A stretch of DNA of 64,000 nt from Aquicoccus porphyridii. GTDB lineage: Bacteria; Pseudomonadota; Alphaproteobacteria; Rhodobacterales; Rhodobacteraceae. The notes under the pieces are model-generated. The model was not told the origin of the DNA. It saw only the letters and a list, made by a program, of their open reading frames with translations, and searched no databases. Position numbers and translations under genes: made by a program. Shown in pieces: positions 1 through 9,424 of this stretch. How positions within the stretch are numbered: the first letter of the stretch is position 1; the number at the start of each line of letters is the position of its first letter. The stretch covers positions 271,001 to 335,000 of the forward strand of contig NZ_VINQ01000003.1 in assembly GCF_008369105.1 (NCBI RefSeq). Direction: 5' to 3'.

Positions 1-265
1 ATTGGTTTCCGCGGGGTGGCGTGATTCACGGCTCCGAAAACGGAGCGGTGTCATGTCTGATCTATTCTGGTTGAGCGATGCGTAGATGGCCCGTCTTGAG
101 CCCTGTTTCCCTAAGTCCCACGGCAAGCCGCGCGTCGATGATCGGCGCGTGCTGAGCGGGATTATCTGCATCAATCGCAATGGGTTGCGGTGGCGCGATG
201 CGCCTGCGGAATGCGGTCCGCACAAGACGCTCTACAACCGGCGGAAGCGATGGAGCGATATGGGC
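1..265 (+). mobile_element. IS5-type insertion sequence remnant, left end (copy 1)
   Basis: A transposase reading frame starts at ATG 53, hits an in-frame TAG at 83-85, and reopens at ATG 86. It encodes the N-terminal domain typical of IS5-group transposases (MARLEP, SHGKPR, NGLRWRDAPAE, GPHKTLYNR, KRWSD). Homology stops near 265, so the catalytic DDE part is absent. Positions 1-52 match 7276-7327 base for base in spacing and include a small stem-loop (31-46, GCTCCG/CGGAGC with AAAA loop) just before the start. The element is therefore the left end of the same IS as copy 2, cut by the window edge on the left. It cannot encode an active transposase. Confidence 0.85.
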
Positions 266-342
266 GGCCTCGCCCCCGTATCAATAAGCTTCTCTACACT
301 TTCGAATGTAGCATATATCGCCATCATGTTCGTCTCAACGGC

Positions 343-552
343 ATGAAATTGCGGGACCGTGTAGTTCTGAACACCCAGGACTTGAGACGCGCCCGCGGCC
401 TCAGCCAAGAGGAGCCTGCTCATCTGGCCGACGTGAACCGCGGCCATATGGGCAAAGTCGAGAACGCCAAGTTCGCGGCATCTCCCGACCTTCCCAAGGG
501 CATCGCCTGCGCCCTGAACGTCGCCCCCGAAGAGCCTTTTTCAAGACGCTAG
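343..552 (+). pseudogene. Small XRE-type helix-turn-helix protein, probably a remnant
   Basis: A 69-residue frame from ATG 343 reads like a Cro/C1-type HTH: DLRRARGLSQEE, then LADVNRGHMGKVENAKF, then IACALNVAPEEPF. This is the order of small stand-alone XRE repressors of about 70 residues. Several positions look damaged. A proline sits where a hydrophobic residue is expected in the first helix turn (SQEEPAHLA), and another lies in DLPKG. No ribosome binding site is visible before the ATG. It lies directly behind the broken IS, with nothing obviously regulated beside it. It may be a degraded repressor carried with the IS or its former insertion target. The family assignment is fairly safe; whether it is functional is doubtful. 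Confidence 0.55.
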
Positions 553-707
553 TCCTCTTCCCGAGAGAGAACCCTTTGCTATACTCTCCAGGTTCTTCGC
601 ACTCCCATTGGCGATCGCGGCGGCGCGATCCATCTGGCGGTCCGGCTTGGAAACCCCGGTGAATCGCGTCCGCGGTCGCCCGTCGGATGCGGGCGACCGG
701 GCGGTAC

Positions 708-2132
708 TCAATGCGCGATCATGACATGGCGCACCGCGGTGTAGTCCTCCAGCGCGTACATCGACATGTCCTTGCCATAGCCCGACTGTTTCAGGCCGCC
801 ATGCGGCATTTCAGTGGTCAGCATGAAATGGGTATTGATCCAGGTACAGCCGTATTGCAGCCCTGCCGCGATCTCCATCGCCTTCCCGATGTCCTGCGTC
901 CATACCGACGACGCCAGGCCATACTGGCTGTCATTGGCCCAGTCGACGACCGGATCGCCCCCGGTGAAACGGGTGACCGACACCACCGGGCCGAACACCT
1001 CGCGCTGGACAATCTCATCGCTCTGAAGAGCGCCTGCAACAACGGTAGGCTTGTAATAGAACCCGTTGCCGTCATGCGGCGTCCCGCCGGTGGTGATATC
1101 GATATGCTTCTGTTCCACCGCGCGCTGAACGAAGCTGTCCACCCGGTCGCGCTGCCGCGTCGAGATGAGCGGGGGGATTTCGTTCAGCGTGTCGTCGGCA
1201 TTGGCGAAGACAATGCTGGCGGCCGCGTCGGTCAGCTCCGCCACAAGCTTGTCATAGATGCCCGCACCGGCGTAAACGCGACACGCCGCCGTGCAATCTT
1301 GCCCGGCATTGTAGAAACTGAAGGCCTTCAGCCCCTCAACCACACGCCCGAGATCGGCATCGTCCAGCACGATGACAGGGGCCTTGCCGCCCAATTCCAA
1401 ATGGGTGCGCTTGACGCTTTTTGATGCTGCCATGAGCACTTTCTTGCCCGTCGCCACATCGCCGGTAATAGAGATCATGTCGACCTGCGGATGGTTGATC
1501 AGGGCATTGCCCACGGTGGCGCCCTGACCGACGATCACGTTCACCACGCCTTCGGGCAGGATGCCAGCCATGATCCGGGCAAAGGCAAGTGCGGTAAGCG
1601 GTGTCTGTTCGGATGGCTTCATCACCACCGTGTTGCCCCCGGCCAGCGCCGGAGCCAGCTTCCACGCCATCATCATGATCGGATAGTTCCACGGCGCGAT
1701 AGAGGCAACAACGCCAATGGGATCGCGCCGGATCATGCTGGTGTACCCGGCAAGGTAGTTGCCCGCAAGCGGGCCATGCATGTTCCGTACCGCCCCGGCA
1801 AAGAAACGGAAGCAATCGGCGACGGCGGGAATCTCCTCGGCTCGAACCTCGTTTATCGGCTTGCCGCAGTTCAGCGCTTCGAGTTGCGCAAGCTCTTCCA
1901 GCCTGCCCTCTACCGCGTCGGCAATGGCAAGAAGCTTTGCCGCACGTTCACCCGGTGTGGTACGCGACCACGCGGGGAAGGCCGCGCGCGCCGCCCTGAC
2001 CGCACGGTCGATCTGTCCCGGGTCAGCCTCGGGCATTTTCAGGATAATCTCGCCAGTGCGCGGATTGAACACGCTTTCCTCGATGTCCGTTCCACGCTCG
2101 AACGCGCCGCCGATTAACATGTCGGTTTCCAT
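708..2132 (-). CDS. patD: Gamma-aminobutyraldehyde dehydrogenase (PatD/YdcW type)
   Basis: NAD-dependent aldehyde dehydrogenase of 474 residues. It should oxidise 4-aminobutanal, made from putrescine by a transaminase, to GABA in the cytoplasm. The ALDH landmarks are all present: PWNY with Asn149, ELGGK with Glu246, and the nucleophile Cys280 in [10 protein letters not shown]. The QDCTAAC surround and the [16 protein letters not shown] tail are characteristic of the PatD/YdcW branch rather than general betaine aldehyde dehydrogenases. The start at 2132 is chosen because GGGAGA lies just upstream; the TTG at 2171 would add 13 atypical residues. It is the last gene of the polyamine block, 19 bases after the permease stop, matching the E. 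coli order ydcSTUV-patD. Confidence 0.92.
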   Translation of the reverse strand: METDMLIGGAFERGTDIEESVFNPRTGEIILKMPEADPGQIDRAVRAARAAFPAWSRTTPGERAAKLLAIADAVEGRLEELAQLEALNCGKPINEVRAEEIPAVADCFRFFAGAVRNMHGPLAGNYLAGYTSMIRRDPIGVVASIAPWNYPIMMMAWKLAPALAGGNTVVMKPSEQTPLTALAFARIMAGILPEGVVNVIVGQGATVGNALINHPQVDMISITGDVATGKKVLMAASKSVKRTHLELGGKAPVIVLDDADLGRVVEGLKAFSFYNAGQDCTAACRVYAGAGIYDKLVAELTDAAASIVFANADDTLNEIPPLISTRQRDRVDSFVQRAVEQKHIDITTGGTPHDGNGFYYKPTVVAGALQSDEIVQREVFGPVVSVTRFTGGDPVVDWANDSQYGLASSVWTQDIGKAMEIAAGLQYGCTWINTHFMLTTEMPHGGLKQSGYGKDMSMYALEDYTAVRHVMIAH

Positions 2133-2151
2133 GAAGGGTCTCCCTTGTTTT

Positions 2152-2958
2152 TTACTTGCCCTGACCTGCAACCATTTCCGTGCCGCGAGTGAGGTAATAT
2201 GCGCCGAGGATCGGCAGGAACGTCACCAGAACCACGACCATCGCCACGACGTTGGTGACGGGGCGCTGACGCGGGCGCACCAGTTCCTCCAGCATCCAGA
2301 TCGGCAGGGTCTGCTGCTGACCGGCGGTGAAAGTGGTGACGATGACCTCGTCAAAGCTCAGCGCGAACGCAAGCATCCCACCGGCCAGAAGGGCTGTCGC
2401 GATATTTGGCAGGATCACATGGCGGAAGGTTTGAAACATATTCGCCCCCAGATCCATGGACGCCTCGACGAGGCTGCCGCTGGTTCGGCGGAACCGCGCC
2501 ACGGCGTTGTTGTAGACCACCACGACACAAAAGGTCGCGTGACCAAGGACGATGGTCCAGAAACTGAACGGGATGTCGGCAAGATTGAAGGCTGAGCGCA
2601 GCGATATGCCGGTGATGATCCCCGGCAGAGCGATGGGCAGAATCACCAGAAGCGAGATCGCCTCGCGCCCGAAAAAGCGCGTCCGCGATACCGCGGCGGC
2701 GCAAAGCGTGCCCAGCACCAGCGCGACCACCGTGGAAATCGCGGCCACCCGCAACGAAAGCGAAAGGGCCTCCCACACATCCGGGCGTTCCCAAGTGACG
2801 GAGAACCACTTCAGCGTATAGCCCGGCGGCGGCCACTGATAGCTTTTGTCCTCGGTCGTGAAGGCATAGACGAAAATCAGCAGGATCGGCAGATGCATGA
2901 ACAACAACCCCGCCGCCGCGGCGATCTTCAGCCCAAGGGAAGCCCGGTCAGAGTGCAT
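2152..2958 (-). CDS. ydcV: Polyamine-type ABC transporter permease (YdcV/PotI-like)
   Basis: Inner-membrane permease of 268 residues with about six hydrophobic segments. It carries the binding-protein-dependent permease signature (EAA loop, [20 protein letters not shown]) and the PotI/PotC-type stretch [11 protein letters not shown] near residue 195. Its partners should be the permease, ATPase and binding protein encoded just upstream, importing putrescine or a related polyamine. The ATG at 2958 starts MHSDRAS and overlaps the upstream permease gene by 11 bases, a sign of translational coupling. The upstream non-ATG start would add residues lying wholly inside the neighbour. Substrate identity is inferred from synteny with patD. 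Confidence 0.88.
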   Translation of the reverse strand: MHSDRASLGLKIAAAAGLLFMHLPILLIFVYAFTTEDKSYQWPPPGYTLKWFSVTWERPDVWEALSLSLRVAAISTVVALVLGTLCAAAVSRTRFFGREAISLLVILPIALPGIITGISLRSAFNLADIPFSFWTIVLGHATFCVVVVYNNAVARFRRTSGSLVEASMDLGANMFQTFRHVILPNIATALLAGGMLAFALSFDEVIVTTFTAGQQQTLPIWMLEELVRPRQRPVTNVVAMVVVLVTFLPILGAYYLTRGTEMVAGQGK

Positions 2959-3892
2959 TGAAGGCCCCCATGCGTTTGGCGATATAAAGATAAACACCCA
3001 TGATTAGGATCGGCACCACAGCAAAGGCCGCCGCTAGCGGAATGTTCCCGGCCGTGCCCTGAAACTGATAGACGGCCTGCCCGATCATCCGCGCCGAGGT
3101 TCCGACGATCTGCGGGATGATGTAGTCGCCAAGCGTCAGCGAAAAGGTAAAGATTGATCCGGCCACGATCCCTGGCAGCGCCAGCGGCAAGAGCACATGG
3201 CGAAAGGTCTGGCCCGGACGCGCTCCAAGGTCGCCTGACGCTTCCAACATCGAGGGCGGCACCCGTTCGAGAGCGGCCTGCGTGGGCAGGATCATGAATG
3301 GCAGCCAGACATAGAGGAAGACAAGGAACGTGCCGGTCCAGCTTACCGAAAGAGAATTTCCGCCCACCACCGGCAGCAACAGATAGGCATCAAGCAGCCA
3401 GGACAGGTGCAGCGTCTCGAACAGCCAGCTCAGGATGCCCTCCTTCGCAAGGATCAGCTTCCAAGAATAGACCTTCACCAGATAGCTCGACCAGAGCGGC
3501 AGCATGACACCCAGATAGAACAGCGCCTTCCACTTCCCCCGGGCATAGCGCGCGGCGTAGTAGGCCACAGGAAACCCGACGATCATCGCCGCGATGGTGA
3601 CGCATCCGGCCATCAGGACGGTACGCACGATAATGTCGAGATTGGCGGCGCGAAAAAGTTCGCCATAGGTGCGAAGGGTGAATTCATAGTTGATCAGGCC
3701 CGAGAACGGGTCGATCGAGAAAAAGCTCTGCGCCAGCAGCGCAAAGAGCGCACCCAGATAGATGATTCCCAGCCACAACGCCGGCGGCAGGATCAGCAGC
3801 AGGATAAGCAGGCCCTGCCGGCTCCATAACAGATCCGACAGCCTGTCGCTCAGCCCCCTGGAGGCCGGAGAGGACACGGCCACCTCAGGCAT
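2948..3892 (-). CDS. ydcU: Polyamine-type ABC transporter permease (YdcU/PotH-like)
   Basis: Inner-membrane permease of 314 residues with a cytoplasmic N-terminal stretch of about 30 residues, then six hydrophobic segments. The EAA loop reads [25 protein letters not shown], which contacts the ATPase. The downstream [12 protein letters not shown] stretch is the PotH/PotB hallmark. It forms the heterodimeric channel with the following permease. The ATG at 3892 overlaps the end of the ATPase gene by 8 bases, so the two are translationally coupled. Confidence 0.88.
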   Translation of the reverse strand: MPEVAVSSPASRGLSDRLSDLLWSRQGLLILLLILPPALWLGIIYLGALFALLAQSFFSIDPFSGLINYEFTLRTYGELFRAANLDIIVRTVLMAGCVTIAAMIVGFPVAYYAARYARGKWKALFYLGVMLPLWSSYLVKVYSWKLILAKEGILSWLFETLHLSWLLDAYLLLPVVGGNSLSVSWTGTFLVFLYVWLPFMILPTQAALERVPPSMLEASGDLGARPGQTFRHVLLPLALPGIVAGSIFTFSLTLGDYIIPQIVGTSARMIGQAVYQFQGTAGNIPLAAAFAVVPILIMGVYLYIAKRMGAFNAL

Positions 3893-4874
3893 CCCGTTGC
3901 TCCATCAGGTGCAGGGCGTCCTCATCCCAGCCGATATGCACGGTGGCGGCCTTCTCCGGCACCTCCTCACCTTTCGGCAGAAGCATCGCAAGCTTTTGCC
4001 CGTCTATGTCGAGCGTCAGGCGCGTCACCGCGCCCAAAAAGGCCTTCTCGATCACTTGTGCCGCATATCCGTCCGCTTGCAGGCGCAGCGCCTCGGGCCG
4101 AAGGCTGGCAGAGGCCCGCTTGCCAGTCAGGCGTTCGACCATTTCGGGGGGCAGTACATTCGACGACCCCACGAAATCGGCCACGAACGGCGTATTGGGG
4201 CGGTCGTAAATATCCTGCGGGCATCCGATCTGCTGAATCTGCCCCTCGTTGAACACCGCCACGCGGTCGGCCATCGATAGCGCCTCGCTCTGATCGTGGG
4301 TGACGAAGACGAAGGTGATGCCAAGTTGCCGTTGCAGGCTTTTCAGTTCGACCTGCATCTGTTCCCGCAGCTTCAGGTCGAGCGCACCAAGCGGTTCGTC
4401 GAGTAGCAAGACCTTGGGCTTGTTCACAAGCGCACGGGCCAGCGCCACGCGCTGCCTCTGACCGCCCGACAGGGCGGCGGGCTTGCGGGCGGCGTATCCC
4501 GGCAGGGCCACCATGGAAAGCGCCTCTTCGGCTGCACGATGGCGTTCCGCCCGTGCGACGCCGGCGATCATCAGGCCATAAGCCACGTTATCACGCACAT
4601 TGAGATGCGGAAACAGCGCGTAGTCCTGAAACACCGTGTTCACCGGCCGGCGATAGGGCGGCACCGCACCAGACGGCTTGTCGAAGATTTCGACCTCACC
4701 AGCGGTGGGGCGCTCGAACCCTGCGATAAGACGAAGGCAGGTGGTCTTACCCGATCCCGACGGCCCGAGCATAGCGAAGAACTCACCCTCGGCAATCTCC
4801 AGATCGACGGCATCCACGGCTCGCACCGTCCCGTAGTGACGCGAGACCTGACGAAAGGCGATAGCTGTTGTCAT
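3885..4874 (-). CDS. ydcT: Polyamine-type ABC transporter ATPase (YdcT/PotA-like)
   Basis: Cytoplasmic ATPase of 329 residues that powers the adjacent permease pair. Walker A GPSGSGKT is at residues 37-44, the signature LSGGQRQRVALARAL near 136, Walker B LLLDEP near 158 and the switch histidine in FVTHDQ near 191. After the nucleotide-binding domain there is a TOBE-type C-terminal domain from about residue 240, as in PotA and other MalK-like regulatory ATPases. The ATG at 4874 lies 61 bases after the binding-protein stop. The spacer holds a stem-loop (4896-4914) and little else. Confidence 0.92.
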   Translation of the reverse strand: MTTAIAFRQVSRHYGTVRAVDAVDLEIAEGEFFAMLGPSGSGKTTCLRLIAGFERPTAGEVEIFDKPSGAVPPYRRPVNTVFQDYALFPHLNVRDNVAYGLMIAGVARAERHRAAEEALSMVALPGYAARKPAALSGGQRQRVALARALVNKPKVLLLDEPLGALDLKLREQMQVELKSLQRQLGITFVFVTHDQSEALSMADRVAVFNEGQIQQIGCPQDIYDRPNTPFVADFVGSSNVLPPEMVERLTGKRASASLRPEALRLQADGYAAQVIEKAFLGAVTRLTLDIDGQKLAMLLPKGEEVPEKAATVHIGWDEDALHLMEQRDA

Positions 4875-4895
4875 GAAACTTTCCGATTCGCCCGC

Positions 4896-4914
4896 CGCTC
4901 TTCAAGCAAGAGCG
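4896..4914 (-). promoter_or_regulatory. Stem-loop between binding-protein and ATPase genes
   Basis: Perfect 7-base arms CGCTCTT and AAGAGCG with a 5-base loop. There is no following T run in the transcribed (minus) direction, so it is not a good full terminator. Position and form fit a 3' stabiliser or partial terminator that raises binding-protein mRNA over the downstream transporter genes. Function is inferred. Confidence 0.55.
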
Positions 4915-4934
4915 ACGAGCTGGTTACCGTTCGA

Positions 4935-6098
4935 TCAGCGGCCGCCGATCACACCGATATAGTCCGAGACCCAGCGATAGTAGGGCACGCATTCGCCCTG
5001 GCTTTCGCATTGTGACACTGGGGTCTGCCAGAAGCTGATCCTGTCGAAATCGTCAAAACCGTTCTTGGTGCAGCCCTCGGCCGTCTGCATCCCGCGCCCG
5101 TCGCTACAGGCCGCTGGCACGGCCGGGTTGGCCCCGAACCAGACGCTGAGATCCGACATCAGGTTGGAACTGAGCGTGTGCTCCATCCACATATAAGCGC
5201 AGTTGGGGTTTCGCGCGTCCACATGCATCATCGTGGTATCGGCCCATCCGGTTGCGCCCTCTTCGGGAATGACGCTTGCAATCGGCGCATTATCCCCCTG
5301 CAACAGGTTTACCTGGAACGGCCATGAGCCCGAGGCAGCCATGCCCTCGTTCTTGAAATCGTCGATTTGGATAAAGGCATCGTGCCAGTAGCGGCTGACC
5401 AGCTTGCGCTGTTCCCGCAGCAGGTCCAGCGCGGCGTCGTACTGTTCTTGGTTTAGTTCATAGGGTGACGTGATGCCCAGTTCCGGCTTGTGGGCCATAA
5501 GGTAGAGCGCCGCATCGGCAATGTGGATCGGCCCGTCATAAGCCTGTACGCGGCCCTTGTTCGGCTGACCGTCGGGCAGGTTCATCGCCTCGAACACCAC
5601 GTTCCACGATGTGGGCGCACTGTCACTGAACACCTCGGTGTTATACATCAATACATTGGGCCCCCACATATAGGGAACGCCGTAATGCGTACCATCTACA
5701 TAATGCCACGGGGCCTCTTTCAAGCGATCGTCAAGCGTATCCCAGCTTGGGATCAGCGCTGTATTGACGGGCTGCACCCGCTTGCCCGCGACCATCCGCA
5801 GCGAAGCATCGCCCGAAGCGGTAACGAGGTCGAAACCGCCCTCGTTCATCAGCGCCACCATCTCGTCAGAGGTGTTGGCCGTCTTCACATTGACCTTGCA
5901 GCTTGTCTTTTCCTCAAAGCCGGTGACCCAGTCAAACTCTGCCGCTGTTTCACCGCGTTCGATATAACCGGGCCAGGCAACGATGTTCAGTTGGCCCTCC
6001 CCCTCACCGATGGCGGTCAGCATTTCGGCAGACGCAGGCAGAACAGACACACCGGCAACGACACCGAGCGTAGTGCAGGACTTTAGAAAGGATTTCAT
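4935..6098 (-). CDS. ydcS: Periplasmic polyamine-binding protein (YdcS/PotF-like)
   Basis: Extracellular solute-binding protein of 387 residues with a Sec signal peptide ending near residue 24 (VLPASA). The mature part has the PotD/PotF fold signals: NIVAWPGYIERG near the start, FEEKTSCKVNVKTANTSDEM, and DLVTASGDASLRM in the ligand lobe. A cysteine-rich tail (about residues 335-385) resembles YdcS. It should capture a polyamine and feed the YdcTUV-type transporter. The ATG at 6098 follows GGGAG at good spacing; a TTG three bases further up is less likely. It is the first structural gene of the block, 113 bases downstream of the LysR stop. Confidence 0.9.
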   Translation of the reverse strand: MKSFLKSCTTLGVVAGVSVLPASAEMLTAIGEGEGQLNIVAWPGYIERGETAAEFDWVTGFEEKTSCKVNVKTANTSDEMVALMNEGGFDLVTASGDASLRMVAGKRVQPVNTALIPSWDTLDDRLKEAPWHYVDGTHYGVPYMWGPNVLMYNTEVFSDSAPTSWNVVFEAMNLPDGQPNKGRVQAYDGPIHIADAALYLMAHKPELGITSPYELNQEQYDAALDLLREQRKLVSRYWHDAFIQIDDFKNEGMAASGSWPFQVNLLQGDNAPIASVIPEEGATGWADTTMMHVDARNPNCAYMWMEHTLSSNLMSDLSVWFGANPAVPAACSDGRGMQTAEGCTKNGFDDFDRISFWQTPVSQCESQGECVPYYRWVSDYIGVIGGR

Positions 6099-6188
6099 CA
6101 AACATCTCCCGTTTGGTTACTTCTGTGTTTTGAAGAAACCATGAGGAAGAACCGGCGTTATCGCAAATACAATTATCAGAACGGTCGG

Positions 6189-6205
6189 TATCGGAAAAAC
6201 CGATA
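6189..6205. promoter_or_regulatory. Inverted repeat between LysR gene and polyamine block
   Basis: TATCGG and CCGATA arms of 6 bases around AAAAA. It sits 84 bases before the binding-protein start and 6 bases after the LysR stop codon. It could be a regulator site for the downstream operon or a weak transcript end for the LysR gene. In the minus direction no long T run follows. Confidence 0.4.
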
Positions 6206-6211
6206 GGTGTT

Positions 6212-7120
6212 TTAACGCACATTCACTTCATGCTGGGCCTGCGCAACGGCAATGAATTCCCGCGCCGCATCCGAGATCGGCGACCCACGCCGCCAGACAA
6301 GGCCGACCTGAACGACGGGAAGCGCACCGGACACGTCCCGGCTGTGAATGCGGTCGCCTTCCAGTGACCAAGGCCGGTACACCAGATCGGGCAGCAACGC
6401 CACACCGGCCCCCGTCGCCACGAGCGAGCGCACAGCCTCGACTGACCGGGTGCGAAAGGCGATGCGCGGTCGTTCCCCGAAGGCCGAAAGCAGCTTGACC
6501 GCTTCCTGCTCCATCTCATCGACATCCAGAACAATAAGCTGTTCACCGGCCACATCGGACAGCGCAATGCTTTGCTGCCCATTCAGATGATGATCGATAG
6601 GTAGCCACAACCGAAAAGACGACACTTCGAGGATCTCAGATTGCAGCGCCTGCACATCGCGCAGGTTAGTCGTGACCATCACAGCCACGTCAAGCTCTCC
6701 GCCGATGATCAGATGCTCCAGATATTCTCCGGTATCCTCGATCGCGGTGACGTCGACATCAGGGTTCAGCCTGCGATATCGCGACAGGACATCCGACAGG
6801 ACGTAACCAGCGGTCAAGGACGTGACCCCGAGGTTCAGCCGCCCCGTCACCCGCTGCGCCCCTGCCGATACGACGCGGGTCGCCTGCGATACTTCCGCAA
6901 GGATCGAGATGGCGTGGCGCAGAAACTGCTGGCCTTCGGGCGTCGTCGTCATGCCGCGCGGATGGCGGATGAACAGCTTAACGCCAAGATCGGCCTCCAG
7001 TTCCTTGATCGCCTCGGTGACGGCGCTTTGCGAGATCGACAAGGCATGGGCTGCCTTGCTGACCGAACCCTGATGCGCGGCGGCGATGAAATAGCGAAGC
7101 TGTTTAAGGGTCAGGGACAT
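6212..7120 (-). CDS. LysR-family transcriptional regulator
   Basis: LysR regulator of 302 residues. The N-terminal winged HTH reads LKQLRYFIAAAHQGSVSKAAHALSISQSAVTEAIKELE (about 4-42). The C-terminal part is an effector-binding domain resembling periplasmic binding folds (from about residue 90). It lies directly upstream of, and on the same strand as, the polyamine transport and patD block, so it is the best candidate for its regulator, although LysR genes are more often divergent. The effector is unknown; a polyamine or GABA-type compound is a guess from context. The ATG at 7120 is a normal LysR start (MSLTLKQLRYF). Confidence 0.88.
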   Translation of the reverse strand: MSLTLKQLRYFIAAAHQGSVSKAAHALSISQSAVTEAIKELEADLGVKLFIRHPRGMTTTPEGQQFLRHAISILAEVSQATRVVSAGAQRVTGRLNLGVTSLTAGYVLSDVLSRYRRLNPDVDVTAIEDTGEYLEHLIIGGELDVAVMVTTNLRDVQALQSEILEVSSFRLWLPIDHHLNGQQSIALSDVAGEQLIVLDVDEMEQEAVKLLSAFGERPRIAFRTRSVEAVRSLVATGAGVALLPDLVYRPWSLEGDRIHSRDVSGALPVVQVGLVWRRGSPISDAAREFIAVAQAQHEVNVR

Positions 7121-7275
7121 GGCGGTGCGATCCGGCTAGCGCTGATAGGTAACGCCCGGCCCCGGACAGGTATCCGGCATCGCGGCATCGTGGAACAGCG
7201 GGACCGTTGTAGGGCAGCGATCCCAGTGGGCCAACACATTTCTGGCGAACCGGCGGGGGCATTAGGTGAGGACCC

Positions 7276-7605
7276 ATTGATTTCCTCTGGGTCGCATGAT
7301 TCACGGTTCGAAAATCGAGCGGTGAACATGTCTAATCTCTTTTGGCTGACCGACGCGCAGATGGCCCGTCTTGAGCCCTATTCCCCGAAATCCCACGGTA
7401 AGCCGCGCGTCAATGATCTGCGCGTGCTGATCGGGATTATCTTCATCAATCGCAATGGATTGCATTGGCGCGACGCGCCTGCGGAATACGGTCCGCACAA
7501 GACGCTCTACAACCGGTGGAAGCGATGGAGCGATATCGGCGTCGTCGCCCGGAAAATAGGCAGCATGAATACCAAGTTGCACGCCATCTGCGACAGCCAA
7601 AGGCG
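7276..7605 (+). mobile_element. IS5-type insertion sequence remnant, internally deleted (copy 2)
   Basis: The transposase frame starts at ATG 7328 (MSNLFWLTDAQMARLEP) and matches copy 1 closely (SHGKPRVNDLRV, NGLHWRDAPAE, GPHKTLYNRWKRWSDIG). Unlike copy 1 it has no early stop. After WSDIGVVAR it jumps to KIGSMNTKLHAICDSQ, a motif that belongs more than 60 residues further on in complete IS5-group transposases, so an internal deletion is likely. Past 7605 there is no transposase homology. The left flank 7276-7327 matches positions 1-52. The element is inactive. It separates the polyamine block from the gamma-glutamyl block. Confidence 0.85.
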
Positions 7606-7868
7606 GCAGATGCTATCCAGGCGATCAGATCGTTTGGTCCCGTTTTCAGAAGTCGTTTCGACAATAATCCATGCACCCATGGTGGTCTTCCTGTTTGAAC
7701 GACCACTACATCATAGCAGGCTACCCCCAGATTTTGCCCGCTCCCGGTATGCCGCACTCGGCATACCCGTCACGAAAACCGTTGGATAAATGTGTCTGGG
7801 AAAAGGGAAAGTCCGTTCAGCTACGGCTTTGTGCATCAAAGCCCAACAGACCCCAAAAAGGTGCTTGT
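7606..7868. other. Non-coding spacer with a strong hairpin
   Basis: No gene is supported here. It holds a perfect 9-base inverted repeat at 7746-7767 (GGTATGCCG, CACT loop, CGGCATACC). It lies downstream of the GntR gene, which ends at 7869, but no T run follows in either direction. The spacer also follows the IS remnant and may contain its unrecognised debris. Confidence 0.5.
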
Positions 7869-8588
7869 TCAGATTTCCAGGTCGATCTTGCGCACCCTAT
7901 CGCGCAACAGGGCGTTGGACACAGTAAGCAAGTGCTGCTCCATTGCCGCTGCTGCTTCCCGGCTGTCATGCCGCGAAATCGCGTCTGCCAGCGTCTTGTG
8001 TTGTTCGCCCAGCAGATGCAGCGTATGCGCAGAATAGCTGTCCCGACGCTGGGTGGTCCAGACGGCTTCGCGGCGTACGGACCGGATAGATTCATAGACC
8101 GTCAGAAACAGAGGATTGCGCGCGGTCTCTGCGATCTTGTAGTGAAACATGTCATCGGCCGCTTCGTAGTCGTCCATATCTGTCAGGTTCAGCGTGGCGC
8201 GCATCAACTGATCCAGCAGGTCAATCTCTTGCGGTTGGGCGCGGTCGGCGGCCAGCGCGGCCAGCGCCGGTTCGACCTCTAGCCTCACTTCCATCACATC
8301 GCGCGGCGTTACCTGTCGGGCTAGCGAACGCAGGCTTTCAACATTGGTGGCGGGTGGCGGTGTCGCGAAGGTGCCTTTTCCGCGGCGGCGAAAGATGGTG
8401 CCATCTTCCTGCAAGAGATCCAGAGCTAGACGCAACCGCGCGCGGCTGACCCCAAAGCGTTCGGCCAGCGTGCGTTCGGGCGGCATGCGCCCCTTGTCCA
8501 GCAAGTCACCTTTGCGGATCGCGGCCCGCAATACCTCGGCAAGTTCTGCCTCCCGCTGCATACGGGGCGTACTGTCACCCATTGGCAT
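7869..8588 (-). CDS. GntR-family regulator, FadR/FCD subgroup
   Basis: Regulator of 239 residues. The N-terminal winged HTH has the GntR pattern (MPPERTLAERFGVSRARLRLALDLLQEDGTIFRRRGKGTF, about 38-77). An all-helical FCD ligand domain follows from about residue 95, with the metal-binding Asp/His positions seen in DMFHYKIAE and in the HTLHLLGEQHKTLADAI stretch. It is the last gene of the long minus-strand gamma-glutamyl peptide block and overlaps the exporter gene by 14 bases. That makes it a likely regulator of the block, perhaps responding to an amino acid or small acid. Two ATGs (8588 and 8582) are possible. Confidence 0.88.
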   Translation of the reverse strand: MPMGDSTPRMQREAELAEVLRAAIRKGDLLDKGRMPPERTLAERFGVSRARLRLALDLLQEDGTIFRRRGKGTFATPPPATNVESLRSLARQVTPRDVMEVRLEVEPALAALAADRAQPQEIDLLDQLMRATLNLTDMDDYEAADDMFHYKIAETARNPLFLTVYESIRSVRREAVWTTQRRDSYSAHTLHLLGEQHKTLADAISRHDSREAAAAMEQHLLTVSNALLRDRVRKIDLEI

Positions 8589-9420
8589 TCAAGCTGTTGA
8601 AAAGGTCCAAAAACATTCGAATTGAGGTTATCATGAGGAAGATACCAAAGGCAAACCGCAAGGCGCGGCGGGGAATGCTGTGGGCGAGCTTTACACCGAC
8701 ATGTGCGAAACAGCTGGTCAGGGGAATGATGATAGTTGCCGCCGCAAGGTTGACGTATCCCAGCGAGAAGGGGGGCAGTTCCTCAACCCCCAATCCGGTG
8801 AAGGCGTAGACGACCGCACCGGGTAGGCCGATGATAAACCCGATCGCGGCTGAGGTGCCTACTGCGCGGCGGATATCATAGCCCAGAAAGTTCAGCAGGG
8901 GTACACCGATGGTCCCGCCGCCGATGCCCATCATCGCCGAAAGCGCCCCGGTGATCGTGCCGAGTGCGGCCCAGACCAGCTTGGAAAAGCTGCGCACGGC
9001 CAGGTCTTCCGAGGGTTTGCGGAAGATCATGTCAATCGCGACCAAGGCCGCGACGACCGCAAAGACCCCGACAAGGATCAGCCCCGAAACATAGCCCCCC
9101 AGCAGCGCGCCGATGATGACACCAACCAGCAGCGAGGGTGCCCAGAGACGCAGCAGGTCCATATCAATCGCGCCGCGTTTGAAGTGGCCATAGCCGGATG
9201 ACAGGGAGGTGAAAACGATGGTGGCAAGCGAGGTGCCCACCGCCACCTGCATGGTGATTGCCGGGTCCATGCCCACTGCCGACAGCGACATGTAGAGCGC
9301 GGGCACAATGACGATCCCGCCCCCCACGCCGAGCAGGCCGGCGAGGACACCCCCGGCGATACCCGCACCCACCGCAATGGCCAGAAGAGGAAGCAGACTG
9401 CTGAAATCGAGCGCCATCAT
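8575..9420 (-). CDS. TauE/SafE-family anion exporter
   Basis: Membrane protein of 281 residues with about eight hydrophobic segments in two repeats. The family's glycine-rich repeats are visible: GVLAGLLGVGGGIVIVP near residue 22 and GALSAMMGIGGGTIGVP near 165. The family exports sulfite, sulfoacetate and other organosulfur or organic anions. In an operon for gamma-glutamyl peptides such as glutathione, export of sulfite or another sulfur product from cysteine breakdown is a reasonable but unproven role. The ATG at 9420 is 4 bases past the DUF1028 stop; a longer frame upstream would run through that gene. Confidence 0.88.
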   Translation of the reverse strand: MMALDFSSLLPLLAIAVGAGIAGGVLAGLLGVGGGIVIVPALYMSLSAVGMDPAITMQVAVGTSLATIVFTSLSSGYGHFKRGAIDMDLLRLWAPSLLVGVIIGALLGGYVSGLILVGVFAVVAALVAIDMIFRKPSEDLAVRSFSKLVWAALGTITGALSAMMGIGGGTIGVPLLNFLGYDIRRAVGTSAAIGFIIGLPGAVVYAFTGLGVEELPPFSLGYVNLAAATIIIPLTSCFAHVGVKLAHSIPRRALRFAFGIFLMITSIRMFLDLFNSLNANG

Positions 9421-9424
9421 GGGC

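Noticed and set aside
6641-7789. A single plus-strand gene of 382 codons
   Set aside because: Its first 229 codons are antisense to the LysR gene. Only the part from 7328 is the IS5-type transposase remnant.
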